This document shows, piece by piece, positions 1 to 6,854 of a stretch of 7,077 nt of DNA (positions are counted from its first letter, which is position 1; every line of letters starts with the position of its first letter). Origin of the DNA: an uncultured Rhodospirillales bacterium (lineage in GTDB: Bacteria; Pseudomonadota; Alphaproteobacteria; CALMVH01); the NCBI GenBank assembly GCA_937873165.1, contig CALMVH010000143.1:1-7077 (forward strand). The letters run 5' to 3'. The position numbers and the translations under genes are program-made. The notes under the pieces were generated by a model. That model made no database searches. It worked only from the letters and a program-made list of their open reading frames with translations, and was not told where the DNA came from.

Positions 1-678
1 ACCTTCAACCTGTTTATTATAATCTGCTTCTCATTTCTGACCACAGTTGGCGTAATTATACTTCCTCTATTCGGCACGATCCGGCTGAAGTCAAAACGGT
101 TTATGATCGCGGGAAGTGGCTACTTTACGCTGATTGGTATTGGCTTCATGCTTCTTGAAATTTCCCTGCTGCAAGGATTCGGAGTCTTTCTAGGTCATCC
201 CGTGTACGGGCTGGGTATTGTGTTATTTAGCCTGATCTTGTCTACCGGCGTTGGGAGTTTTCTCTCGGAATGGCGCCCGTTGAAGAATGTTCGTTCCTAC
301 TTTGTGTGGTGTGCCCTTACCTTCACCGTGACAACGGTGATGTCTGTTTACATCGCCTCATTGTTCACCGTCTTTGGCACAGCGTCGTTGACTGGACGCG
401 CTGTGGTTTGCCTGCTTACACTGTCACCTATCGGCGTTCTACTGGGCTATGGCTTCCCGACGGGCATGAAATTGGTCAGCGCCGTCGACAGCCGGGCTAC
501 GGCATGGTTTTGGGGAATCAACGGTGCGGCGGGAGTTTTCAGCAGCGCGCTGGCAATTGCTTTCAACATCGCTTTGGGTATCGACAAAACCATCCTGATG
601 GGAGGCCTGTGCTACGCACTACTTTTCCCCCTTATGATTATTCTGAAACGTCTTACTCCCACCACCGTCGTGCTGTGA
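1..678 (+). CDS. C-terminal part of a multi-pass membrane protein, spermidine-synthase-like family (partial)
   Basis: The reading frame is open from base 1 and ends at TGA 676-678, so the 225 visible residues are the C-terminal part of a longer protein that starts left of the window. About seven hydrophobic segments can be seen, near residues 3-22, 36-58, 69-89, 100-124, 133-155, 170-194 and 196-215, separated by short basic or polar loops. The motifs FMLLEISLLQ (49-58), FLGHPVYGLG (63-72), LGYGFPTGMKLV (148-159) and WFWGINGAAGV (169-179) resemble, from memory, the membrane part of large bacterial proteins annotated as spermidine-synthase-like or SAM-dependent. The usual catalytic part is not visible, so no enzymatic role can be claimed; an unassigned polytopic membrane protein is the safe alternative. 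By eye the gene is AT-richer (roughly 45-50% GC, 35% in the first 60 bases) than the minus-strand genes (about 60%). It uses codons such as TTA, ATA and CTA, which suggests a different origin from its neighbours. It is convergent with the AsmA-like gene. Confidence 0.6.
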   Translation, partial: TFNLFIIICFSFLTTVGVIILPLFGTIRLKSKRFMIAGSGYFTLIGIGFMLLEISLLQGFGVFLGHPVYGLGIVLFSLILSTGVGSFLSEWRPLKNVRSYFVWCALTFTVTTVMSVYIASLFTVFGTASLTGRAVVCLLTLSPIGVLLGYGFPTGMKLVSAVDSRATAWFWGINGAAGVFSSALAIAFNIALGIDKTILMGGLCYALLFPLMIILKRLTPTTVVL

Positions 679-713
679 GCACGTCAGCTATGTTATGTTT
701 TCGAACTGGAACT
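679..713. other. Short convergent intergenic gap, no strong terminator
   Basis: This is the only non-coding stretch of more than 8 bases in the window, lying between two convergent stop codons. It contains no GC-rich stem followed by a T-run on either strand. The only structure is a weak 5-bp inverted repeat, AACTG (704-708) with CAGTT (715-719), around a 6-base loop. It overlaps the stop codon of the AsmA-like gene. Transcripts from both sides may therefore run into each other or end by Rho. Confidence 0.6.
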
Positions 714-727
714 TCAGTTAACTGGAA
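704..727. repeat. Small direct repeat AACTGGAA plus palindrome CAGTTAACTG
   Basis: The octamer AACTGGAA occurs at 704-711 and again at 720-727. The 10-base perfect palindrome CAGTTAACTG lies at 715-724, over the stop codon of the AsmA-like gene. The repeats are seen directly, but they are short enough to be chance. A weak termination or protein-binding role is only a possibility. Confidence 0.3.
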
Positions 728-3700
728 TATTATCGTGGCGGCTTTCGAATGGCAACTCGAAGAACAGGGTACGCAGGATGCCCGGGGCGAAGATCGAAGC
801 TGGGTTTACGAACACTGATGGTTTATCGACCGTTCCGGTAATGCTGTAGGTTGTCGAAAAGACCCCCTCTCCATCGCCGCCCGTGAACAGTTTGCCAAGA
901 AGCGGAACATTGTTCAGGAACGTGTTGACGTCGTAGGCCGGCACGGCGACCCCGCGCAGGTCGATCTTGTTGGACTGACGATCGACGGACCCCTCGATTG
1001 TCAGCCCGATGGCAGCCCCCTCAAGCTTGCCGTCAGCGATCCGGATGGCCTCGCCTTCCTGCGCGTATCGCCCGGTGAACCTGTCGAACTGGATATCGGC
1101 ATCGCCCTTCAGGGTGTCCATGAAGCCGTGAACGGACAGCAGGTTGAACAATAGCGCGAATACGGGAGGGTTCGCGACCCTGAAGTGACCAAGAGTTACG
1201 GATCCGGTCAGCGGTGGGAATGGCGTGTCGTCGGTCGCGGGTTCGCGCCGCCCGTTCCCTTGCAGCTCCCCTCCCTGTATGCTGTTTGTCTGGCCGAGCG
1301 CGGAAAGAACCGCGCCGAGGTCTTCCGCTTGTATCACCAGTGAATAGCCGGGGTTCGGTCCATCGTCGGGCAGGTAACTGGCGGCAAGGCCATGGCCCTT
1401 CACATCGGCGCTGAACTCCGCATGCCGCCACCGGTGATTCGTGAGTAGAACTTGTCCATTGAAGTTGCGCAGCCCATCGCCTGCCGATGTCTGGACCCAA
1501 CCGATATCCGCGTCGATCTCTAGGGGTGGTGCGTTGTCAGCGGTTGTCGCGGTAGGCGCTTTCTGACGCGCCGCATCCTTTGGCTTGTGCAAAAGCGAAG
1601 TCACGTCGACGGTATCGCCCTTGATTGCGATGCGGCTGCCATCCGGTTTTTCATTGATGTCGACATCTACGTTAGTGTTCGCAAGCTGTAGGGGATTGAT
1701 CCGCAAGCGAGCGAGCTTGCCATCGGGCGTAAGCTCGGCGAATCCCTTCGCCGTGAAGGCGGGCGCTTCCACATCGATGTCGCTGATCCGGTGCAACACA
1801 CCGTGCGTAAGCTCTAGCACCAGCCTGGCTTCGCCCGCCGCGCCCGGCGGTTTATCATACCCGATCTCGTCGATGCGCAGGTCGCTGCGCTTCAGGTTGG
1901 CCGCGACCGCAAACTGCGCCGTGCTGCCAAAATCCTGATAATGACCACTGACGCCGATCGGACCGGTCAGCCTGTCTGGAGCGTCGATACCGAGTATCTG
2001 GCGTTGTGCATTGGTAAGGTCGCCGGATATCAACGCCTCGCTTTGCAGCCGAGCCTTGCGGTCAAAGTCCTGGTTCCATGTCAGATCGAGTGGAATGCCG
2101 CCGATCTTGCCTCGTCCTGAAACTTTCAACCCACCCTGCCCCACCAGCAATCGGCCGTTCAGCGAGGTAAGATCAAGGCCGCGCACGATTTTGGGCAGTC
2201 CGGCTTCGTGCAGGGTAGACTCGGTATGCAGATTGATCTCCGAGGTTTGCAGGTCATGCTTCAACGGAAAGTCCATGTGGAACAGAGTGTCGCCCGATCC
2301 CTTCACTGCGCTAATCGCCAGTCCCAGCTTGCGCGCGTAGTGCAAGGGATCGGCATCAAGGATCGTGAGGTAAGAAGCCGCCGGGCCGTTCAGGCCGATA
2401 TCGATATTCATCACCTGCTCGGGCCGATCAAATCTATCGATCCGTATCGTACCCCCCGTGACAGCGAGGCCGGCAGCGTTCCCGCCCAGAAGGTGAAGTG
2501 TCATGGACTTCATGTCATAATCGATATCGGCGGCCGTTTGCTGCACCGGGGGCAGCTTCTTGAAATAATGGGTCGTCACCCCCGACACCTTCATCGTGCC
2601 GGTGACCGAATCGATACACAGCGCATCTGGCATGTCTGCGGCCGCACTGGCCTTTAAGTTAAGAGTGGCCTCATCCACCACGCCGTTTTCAAGGTTCTGC
2701 GTGACCCAGCTTCGTCCACCAGGGGCAGCATCGATGGGCCAATACTTACCCAAATCATCGACGTGAAGTCCGCGCACCACTACGTCGGAGGACAGGCGCA
2801 GACGATCGCCAGTGGTGGCAACGCTGCTGCCGGCAAGATCGAAGCCTTCAAACGCCAGGTGCAGATCGTCAAGCCGCGCTGTTCTAGCACCCTGGTTGTA
2901 CGATGCCGTCAGGCTTCCGCCCTTGACGAGCAGCGTCGCGGGAATACGCTGGGGATCGACAACTGCCCCCGGGCCGAAGTTCATGGTGAGGCGGAGGTCG
3001 AGTGGCGACAGGCCTTGAAAGGTCCCGCTTCCGGTGACCGAAACTGGCACCTGTACCGCCGCGAGCGCGGCTGTGGCCGCCGAGACAGTGGACAGCATGT
3101 TAATCGGCAGCGCATCGGAATGGAACTGTACCGTTCCGCGGCCGCCTTCATCGTATTGGGCGGTCACGCTCATCAGGCCATTGCCACCCTGACCCGCAAT
3201 GGTGCCCGACAAGCCAAGCGACGCTCCCGCGGTCAAGCGTTTCAATCGGCCTTCGATTCCCGTCAACGTCACGATCGTCTGACCGGCACGATCGACCATC
3301 ACGATCTCACCGTTGCTGATGCTGGCGCTACGCCACGCGTTCAAAGGACTCGCCGGGGATGGTTTCAGGATTGCGCCAACGGGGTCCTCATGAGCTTCTG
3401 TCTTACTCGGCGTGGTGCCGGATAGCGGCTGCCGTGCTTTTAGAAGAACAACCGGATGGCTGACATTGAGCGAAATCGGCCGGATGCGGCCATGAACCAG
3501 GTCCCGCAGCGACAATTTCAGGGTCAGTTCGTCGAGCGAAGCCGTGCCAGCGCCGTCTGGCAGGCTGGCGGCGACACCGGATGCGTGAACCACGAATGGA
3601 CCACGGTAGTCGTTCGCTCCAACCGCAAGATGGGCAAACGATGCTGCCACGCCCGTATGCTTCTGGATCTGTGACTCGACGACCGCCTGAAGACCGTCCA

Positions 3701-3812
3701 GCCTGACCGGACCAGATGCCAGCCTCCAGACTAGGAACAGAAAAACGATCGCCATTGCACTGAATAACAGGCCCGCCGCGTCCAGCAGGAATTTAGCACG
3801 CGACGGCAGCAT
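714..3812 (-). CDS. AsmA/YhdP-like (DUF3971-type) inner-membrane-anchored envelope protein
   Basis: This encodes a 1032-residue protein with one N-terminal membrane anchor (about residues 9-29, preceded by basic R5 and K7) and a very long periplasmic part made of repetitive beta-rich segments. The C-terminal block is typical of the AsmA-like C-terminal domain. About residues 890-915 include GFMDTLKGDADIQFDRFTG, about 948-983 include IDLRGVAVPAYDVNTFLNN followed by PLLGKLFTGGDGEG, and VNPASIFAPGILRTLF lies just before the end. Relatives in E. coli (YhdP, TamB, YdbH) are inner-membrane-anchored proteins implicated in moving phospholipids towards the outer membrane. The same type of role is inferred here. 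E. coli YhdP is about 1270 residues, so this protein is somewhat shorter, as I would expect for alphaproteobacterial members. The ATG at 3812 lies 8 bases after the rpiA stop. The AGGG just before it touches the ATG, so initiation may depend on coupling to rpiA. No in-frame ATG, GTG or TTG was seen in the bases checked upstream, and starting at M20 would destroy the anchor. It is the last gene of the operon. The family call is firm, the exact function is not. Confidence 0.87.
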   Translation of the reverse strand: MLPSRAKFLLDAAGLLFSAMAIVFLFLVWRLASGPVRLDGLQAVVESQIQKHTGVAASFAHLAVGANDYRGPFVVHASGVAASLPDGAGTASLDELTLKLSLRDLVHGRIRPISLNVSHPVVLLKARQPLSGTTPSKTEAHEDPVGAILKPSPASPLNAWRSASISNGEIVMVDRAGQTIVTLTGIEGRLKRLTAGASLGLSGTIAGQGGNGLMSVTAQYDEGGRGTVQFHSDALPINMLSTVSAATAALAAVQVPVSVTGSGTFQGLSPLDLRLTMNFGPGAVVDPQRIPATLLVKGGSLTASYNQGARTARLDDLHLAFEGFDLAGSSVATTGDRLRLSSDVVVRGLHVDDLGKYWPIDAAPGGRSWVTQNLENGVVDEATLNLKASAAADMPDALCIDSVTGTMKVSGVTTHYFKKLPPVQQTAADIDYDMKSMTLHLLGGNAAGLAVTGGTIRIDRFDRPEQVMNIDIGLNGPAASYLTILDADPLHYARKLGLAISAVKGSGDTLFHMDFPLKHDLQTSEINLHTESTLHEAGLPKIVRGLDLTSLNGRLLVGQGGLKVSGRGKIGGIPLDLTWNQDFDRKARLQSEALISGDLTNAQRQILGIDAPDRLTGPIGVSGHYQDFGSTAQFAVAANLKRSDLRIDEIGYDKPPGAAGEARLVLELTHGVLHRISDIDVEAPAFTAKGFAELTPDGKLARLRINPLQLANTNVDVDINEKPDGSRIAIKGDTVDVTSLLHKPKDAARQKAPTATTADNAPPLEIDADIGWVQTSAGDGLRNFNGQVLLTNHRWRHAEFSADVKGHGLAASYLPDDGPNPGYSLVIQAEDLGAVLSALGQTNSIQGGELQGNGRREPATDDTPFPPLTGSVTLGHFRVANPPVFALLFNLLSVHGFMDTLKGDADIQFDRFTGRYAQEGEAIRIADGKLEGAAIGLTIEGSVDRQSNKIDLRGVAVPAYDVNTFLNNVPLLGKLFTGGDGEGVFSTTYSITGTVDKPSVFVNPASIFAPGILRTLFFELPFESRHDNIPVN

Positions 3813-3820
3813 CCCTGTGA

Positions 3821-4510
3821 TCAGCCGTGCGGGTCGTGGTAAACCGCAGGCCCGGTTTCTTCGCCGACAATGATGGTTTTCGCCATTCGGATGAACAGCC
3901 CTGTCTCGATAACGCCCGCGATGGTCTTCAATCTGGTCTGAAGATCGTCTGGATTGTCGATGGAGGAAACAGTAAGATCGGCGATGTAATTGCCGCCATC
4001 CGTCAGGAACGTGTCCGTGCTGTCCCTGCCGGTACGGATGACGACCTGGCCGAACTGCGCCAGTCGCGCCAGCGTGGCCCGGTGTCCGAACTGCACGATC
4101 TCGACCGGCAGCGTGCCGCCGAAGCGAGGCGTGACCTTGCTGGGATCAACCATGATCACAAGCCGCTTGCTTGCCTGCGCCACGATCTTTTCGCGCAAAA
4201 GTGCGCCACCCAGACCTTTAAGCAACGCGAATGATGTGAGATCGACGACATCGGCACCGTCAAAAGTTACATCCAGGGTGGTGTGCTGGCTGAAATCCGC
4301 CATCTGGATGCCACCGGCCTGTGCCTGGGCCGCCGTGCGCTCAGACGTGCAAACAGCTGTAACCCGCAGGTTTTCCGTGCGTACTTTTTCAATCAGCAGG
4401 TCGACGAAGATTGCAGCCGTGCTGCCGGTCCCTAGGCCGATCAGCATATCGCCCTGGATTTCGGCAACGGCGACTTTCGCCGCCCTGCGCTTCGCCTCGT
4501 TCTGATCCAT
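3821..4510 (-). CDS. rpiA: Ribose-5-phosphate isomerase A
   Basis: This cytosolic enzyme interconverts ribose-5-phosphate and ribulose-5-phosphate in the non-oxidative pentose phosphate pathway. The product is 229 residues, close to the usual 220-235. Visible signatures are the phosphate-binding GLGTGSTA (25-32), TSERT (55-59), the catalytic loop DGAD (84-87), KGLGGALLREK (98-108), LPVEIVQFG and TDGGNYI. By alignment with the E. coli enzyme (D81, D84, K94, E103), the catalytic residues would be D84, D87, K98 and E107, all present. The loop is unusual. The Glu that normally follows DGAD is Val (V88), and the spacing from D87 to K98 is one residue longer than in E. coli. The start ATG (4510-4508) overlaps the pgl stop as TGATG. 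It has an AGGG ribosome-binding site six bases upstream, inside pgl. The AsmA-like gene follows after 8 bases. The family assignment is secure; activity is inferred from the retained catalytic residues. Confidence 0.95.
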   Translation of the reverse strand: MDQNEAKRRAAKVAVAEIQGDMLIGLGTGSTAAIFVDLLIEKVRTENLRVTAVCTSERTAAQAQAGGIQMADFSQHTTLDVTFDGADVVDLTSFALLKGLGGALLREKIVAQASKRLVIMVDPSKVTPRFGGTLPVEIVQFGHRATLARLAQFGQVVIRTGRDSTDTFLTDGGNYIADLTVSSIDNPDDLQTRLKTIAGVIETGLFIRMAKTIIVGEETGPAVYHDPHG

Positions 4511-5241
4511 CAGAAACCCTGGACTTTGGCCGCTTCATCGACAAAAAAGTGAAGTGTGCCGACCGGTGCGATATGCGCGCTGGGTGCCGATTTGTCGCCC
4601 TTGACGACCCGCTCGAGCGCTGGCTTTTTACCGGCGCCCGCAACCAGGAAGGCTGCGTGGCGAGCGCTGTTCAGGACCGGGAAAGTCAGGGTAATGCGGG
4701 TCGGCGGTGTTCCGTCGGGGACGGACACCACCCAGGCCTTGGTCTCCTTCAGCGCCTTGTTGTCCGGGAACAGGGATGCGGTATGCGCATCCTCGCCCAG
4801 GCCCAGCAGCATGACGTCGAAGAACGGCTTGGCGCTGGACAAGGCCTCGCCGCCGTTGGCACGCTGGAGGTTCGACTGGTATCGGCCTGCGGCAATCTCG
4901 GGCCGTTCCGATTCAGTCAGTACGCGATGGATGTTATCGTGTGGAATTGGCGCATGGCTGAACATTGCAATGTTTGCCATATGGTAATTGCTTTTCTCGT
5001 CGTCCGAGGGCACGTAGCGTTCGTCGCCGAAGTACCAGTGAACGCGATCCCACGGGAACGCCTCGGAAAATCTCGTCGCAAGCAATTCGTAAAGGCGCTT
5101 TGGCGTCGAACCGCCGCTGAGGCACACCCGGAACAAGCCTTGCGAGTCCTTGGCAAGCCCCGTCAACCAGGCCGCCGCCGCCGCCGCCAAAGCTTCCGCA
5201 TCGGGGAAGATATGTTTTTCGGCCTCGTTAAATCCTGGCAT
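4510..5241 (-). CDS. pgl: 6-phosphogluconolactonase
   Basis: This hydrolyses 6-phospho-D-glucono-1,5-lactone to 6-phosphogluconate, the second step of the oxidative pentose phosphate pathway, in the cytosol. The product is 243 residues, as expected for the SOL/DevB-type family. Motifs in order are LSGGSTPKRLY (41-51), WYFGDERYVP (69-78), KSNYHMA (83-89), GLGEDAHTASLFP (147-159) and a C-terminal segment with LVAGAGKKPAL. In the active-site motif the usual GxGxDGH reads GLGEDAH, with Ala152 replacing Gly before the conserved His153. A GCG/GCC run encodes six alanines at 19-24. The frame stays open upstream to 5412, but that part lies inside rpe and does not look like this family. The ATG at 5241 gives a normal N-terminus and has GGAG nine bases upstream, so it is chosen. 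It overlaps the rpe 3' end by 14 bases and the rpiA start by one base, which implies coupled translation. Confidence 0.96.
   Translation of the reverse strand: MPGFNEAEKHIFPDAEALAAAAAAWLTGLAKDSQGLFRVCLSGGSTPKRLYELLATRFSEAFPWDRVHWYFGDERYVPSDDEKSNYHMANIAMFSHAPIPHDNIHRVLTESERPEIAAGRYQSNLQRANGGEALSSAKPFFDVMLLGLGEDAHTASLFPDNKALKETKAWVVSVPDGTPPTRITLTFPVLNSARHAAFLVAGAGKKPALERVVKGDKSAPSAHIAPVGTLHFFVDEAAKVQGF
4517..4520 (-). promoter_or_regulatory. Ribosome-binding site of rpiA, inside the pgl 3' end
   Basis: AGGG on the minus strand lies six bases before ATG 4510 and within the last codons of pgl (encoding Gln-Gly-Phe). Together with the TGATG stop/start overlap it indicates coupled translation of pgl and rpiA. 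Confidence 0.65.
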
Positions 5242-5929
5242 CTGCGGTAACTCCAGCTGGGGAACGGCTTTCGCGCACGCCTGCGATGGCAGCGGCGTAA
5301 TCGCCTGAATGAAACACGGCGGATCCAGCCACGATGATGCTGGCTCCTGCTTCGATGCACTGCCACGCGTTCTGTGGCGTCTGCCCACCATCGACTTCCA
5401 ATCGGCAGTCAAGGTTCTGCGCCTCGATCATGGCGCGCAGTTGCACGATCTTGCGCAGCATGCCCGGTATAAAACTTTGGCCGCCGAAACCAGGGTTAAC
5501 GGTCATCACCAGCACGATGTCGCACAGGGGCAGAACGTATTCCAGCATTTCGGGCGGGGTCGCGGGATTGAGGACCGCGCCGGCCTGCTTGCCCGCATCC
5601 CGGATCTGACCCAGCGTGCGGTGAAGATGCGTGGTGGCCGCGGGTTCGGCATGCACCAGGATGTGATCCGCTCCTGCCGCGACAAAGTCGGAAATGTAGC
5701 GTTCCGGCTCCACCATCATCAGGTGCACATTCAGCGGCTTCGTCGCCACACGCTTGATCGCCTGGACGATCGGCGGACCTAGCGTGATATTGGGTACAAC
5801 GCGTCCATCCATCACATCCACATGCAGCCGGTCCGCGCCGGCTGCTTCCACGGCTCGAACCTCTTCCCCCAGCCGGGCGAAGTCGGCCGACAAGATGGAT
5901 GGCGCTACGAGAGTCGGATGTCCGCTCAC
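5228..5929 (-). CDS. rpe: Ribulose-phosphate 3-epimerase
   Basis: This interconverts ribulose-5-phosphate and xylulose-5-phosphate through a metal-dependent TIM barrel in the cytosol. The product is 233 residues. Signatures are APSILSADF (9-17), LHVDVMDGRVVPN (35-47), NVHLMMVEP (67-75), MTVNPGFGGQSFI (142-154), EVDGG (178-182) and VAGSAVF (200-206). By homology the metal ligands are H36, D38, H69 and D180, with D38 and D180 as the acid/base pair. All are present. The start is GTG (5929-5927), overlapping the aldolase stop as GTGA. A modest AAGG lies four bases upstream, so coupling probably helps initiation. The enzyme core ends at about E220. A 13-residue tail rich in Arg, Ser and Ala follows, and its coding sequence contains the ribosome-binding site and start codon of pgl. 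The assignment is very secure. Confidence 0.98.
   Translation of the reverse strand: MSGHPTLVAPSILSADFARLGEEVRAVEAAGADRLHVDVMDGRVVPNITLGPPIVQAIKRVATKPLNVHLMMVEPERYISDFVAAGADHILVHAEPAATTHLHRTLGQIRDAGKQAGAVLNPATPPEMLEYVLPLCDIVLVMTVNPGFGGQSFIPGMLRKIVQLRAMIEAQNLDCRLEVDGGQTPQNAWQCIEAGASIIVAGSAVFHSGDYAAAIAGVRESRSPAGVTADARI
5251..5254 (-). promoter_or_regulatory. Ribosome-binding site of pgl, inside the rpe 3' end
   Basis: GGAG on the minus strand lies nine bases before ATG 5241. It identifies this ATG as the pgl start instead of any upstream in-frame codon within rpe. It lies in the coding sequence of the extra C-terminal tail of Rpe, so translating ribosomes pass over it. Confidence 0.7.
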
Positions 5930-6849
5930 TGAACCTTGCCGGTAAGGATATCCTGGACCTGGTGCAGCATCTTGACCGAATCGTCATGCTGGCGCTGGAA
6001 TGAGTTGCGGCCGATAATCGATCCGAACCCGCCGCCGTCGCGAATGGCGCGAATCTCGCCAAACAACTGGTCGTCGCCAACCTTGTCGCCGCCGGAGAAG
6101 ATTACGATGCGCCGGCCGTTGAACGCACACTGCACGACGTGGGCGACGCGCTCCGTCAAGGTAGAAATCGGAATGTTCTGCGCCTCATAGACCTTCTTCG
6201 CGGGCTCCAGGCACAGCTTGTCGTTCGGCAGCTTGACCTTGATGATATGCGCGCCGAGCTGGGCAGAGATATGCGCCGCGTAGCCGATCAGGTCGATGGC
6301 AGTCTGCATCTCTCCCTTGATCGTCGATCCGCGCACATAGGCCCAGACGACCACGGCAAGACCCACTGCCTTGGCCTCTTCGGCCAGGCCGCGCAGCGTT
6401 TCGTACATTTCCAGCCGGTGCGCCGAACCCGGATAGATCGTGAAGCCGATCGCGGAGCAGCCCAGCCGCAGCGCGTCCTCGACGCTTCCGGTAACGGCCT
6501 GGGTAGGGTCTTCCTCGTCCTGCGTGACGTCGTGATTGTCCAGCTTCAGGATGGTCGGCATCTTGCCCGCGAACGCGCGCGCGCCGGCCTCGAGGAAGCC
6601 CAGGGGCGCGGCGTAGGCGTTGCAGCCCGAATCGATGGCAAGCTGGTAGTGGTAGCGCGGATCGTAGGCCGGCGGGTTCATGCCGAACGACCGGCCCGGA
6701 CCATGCTCGAACCCCTGATCGACCGGCAGGATCAGGAACTTGCCCGTGCCCGCGAGATTGCCATGGTTCATCAGGCGGGCGAGGTTGGTCAGCGTGCCGG
6801 GATTGTCCGAGCCATACCAGCTGAGGATTTCGTCTACGCGTGCGGTCAT
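5926..6849 (-). CDS. fba: Fructose-bisphosphate aldolase class I (DhnA/FbaB type)
   Basis: This reversibly joins dihydroxyacetone phosphate and glyceraldehyde-3-phosphate into fructose-1,6-bisphosphate using a Schiff-base lysine and no metal. The product is 307 residues; E. coli FbaB has 350 and archaeal relatives about 260. Motifs in order are LPVDQGFEHGP (41-51), LKLDNHD (101-107), IGFTIYPGSAHR (134-145), VWAYVRGS (168-175), GAHIIKVKLP (199-208), IFSGGDKVGD and IIGRNSFQRQ. K204 in GAHIIK is the likely Schiff-base lysine, Y139 in IYPGS the likely acid/base tyrosine, and the last two motifs bind phosphate; these roles come from family knowledge. A TTG three codons upstream (6858) is also in frame and would overlap the HAD stop as TTGA. 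AAGGA touches that TTG but sits nine bases before the ATG at 6849, so the ATG is preferred. The gene ends in the rpe start (GTGA). With pentose-phosphate neighbours and no phosphofructokinase in view, a gluconeogenic role is plausible but not shown. Confidence 0.97.
   Translation of the reverse strand: MTARVDEILSWYGSDNPGTLTNLARLMNHGNLAGTGKFLILPVDQGFEHGPGRSFGMNPPAYDPRYHYQLAIDSGCNAYAAPLGFLEAGARAFAGKMPTILKLDNHDVTQDEEDPTQAVTGSVEDALRLGCSAIGFTIYPGSAHRLEMYETLRGLAEEAKAVGLAVVVWAYVRGSTIKGEMQTAIDLIGYAAHISAQLGAHIIKVKLPNDKLCLEPAKKVYEAQNIPISTLTERVAHVVQCAFNGRRIVIFSGGDKVGDDQLFGEIRAIRDGGGFGSIIGRNSFQRQHDDSVKMLHQVQDILTGKVQ
5934..5937 (-). promoter_or_regulatory. Weak ribosome-binding site of rpe
   Basis: AAGG on the minus strand lies four bases before the GTG start at 5929, inside the end of the aldolase gene. 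The spacing is short and the start codon is not ATG. Efficient initiation probably relies on ribosomes finishing the aldolase at the overlapping GTGA. Confidence 0.5.
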
Positions 6850-6854
6850 GATGT

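Noticed and set aside
704..719. Hairpin AACTG/CAGTT as an intrinsic terminator
   Set aside because: The stem is only 5 bp with two G-C pairs and no T-run follows on either strand, so it does not meet the form of an intrinsic terminator.
2208..3425. Several plus-strand open frames of 68-220 codons inside the AsmA-like gene
   Set aside because: The AsmA-like frame is continuous through this region with family-typical sequence. The antisense products are low-complexity and unrecognisable.
5171..5188. Six tandem GCC triplets on the plus strand as a phase-variable microsatellite
   Set aside because: They encode an alanine run at the Pgl N-terminus. Triplet changes would not shift the frame, and the tract is short, so phase variation is not supported.
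4411..5250. 279-codon plus-strand open frame antisense to pgl and rpiA
   Set aside because: It is a mirror frame of confidently identified genes. The translation has no recognisable domain and no sign of its own regulation was noticed.
5242..5412. N-terminal extension of Pgl by 57 residues using the upstream in-frame start at 5412
   Set aside because: The extension lies wholly inside rpe, does not look like a Pgl N-terminus or targeting signal, and ATG 5241 has a well-placed GGAG.
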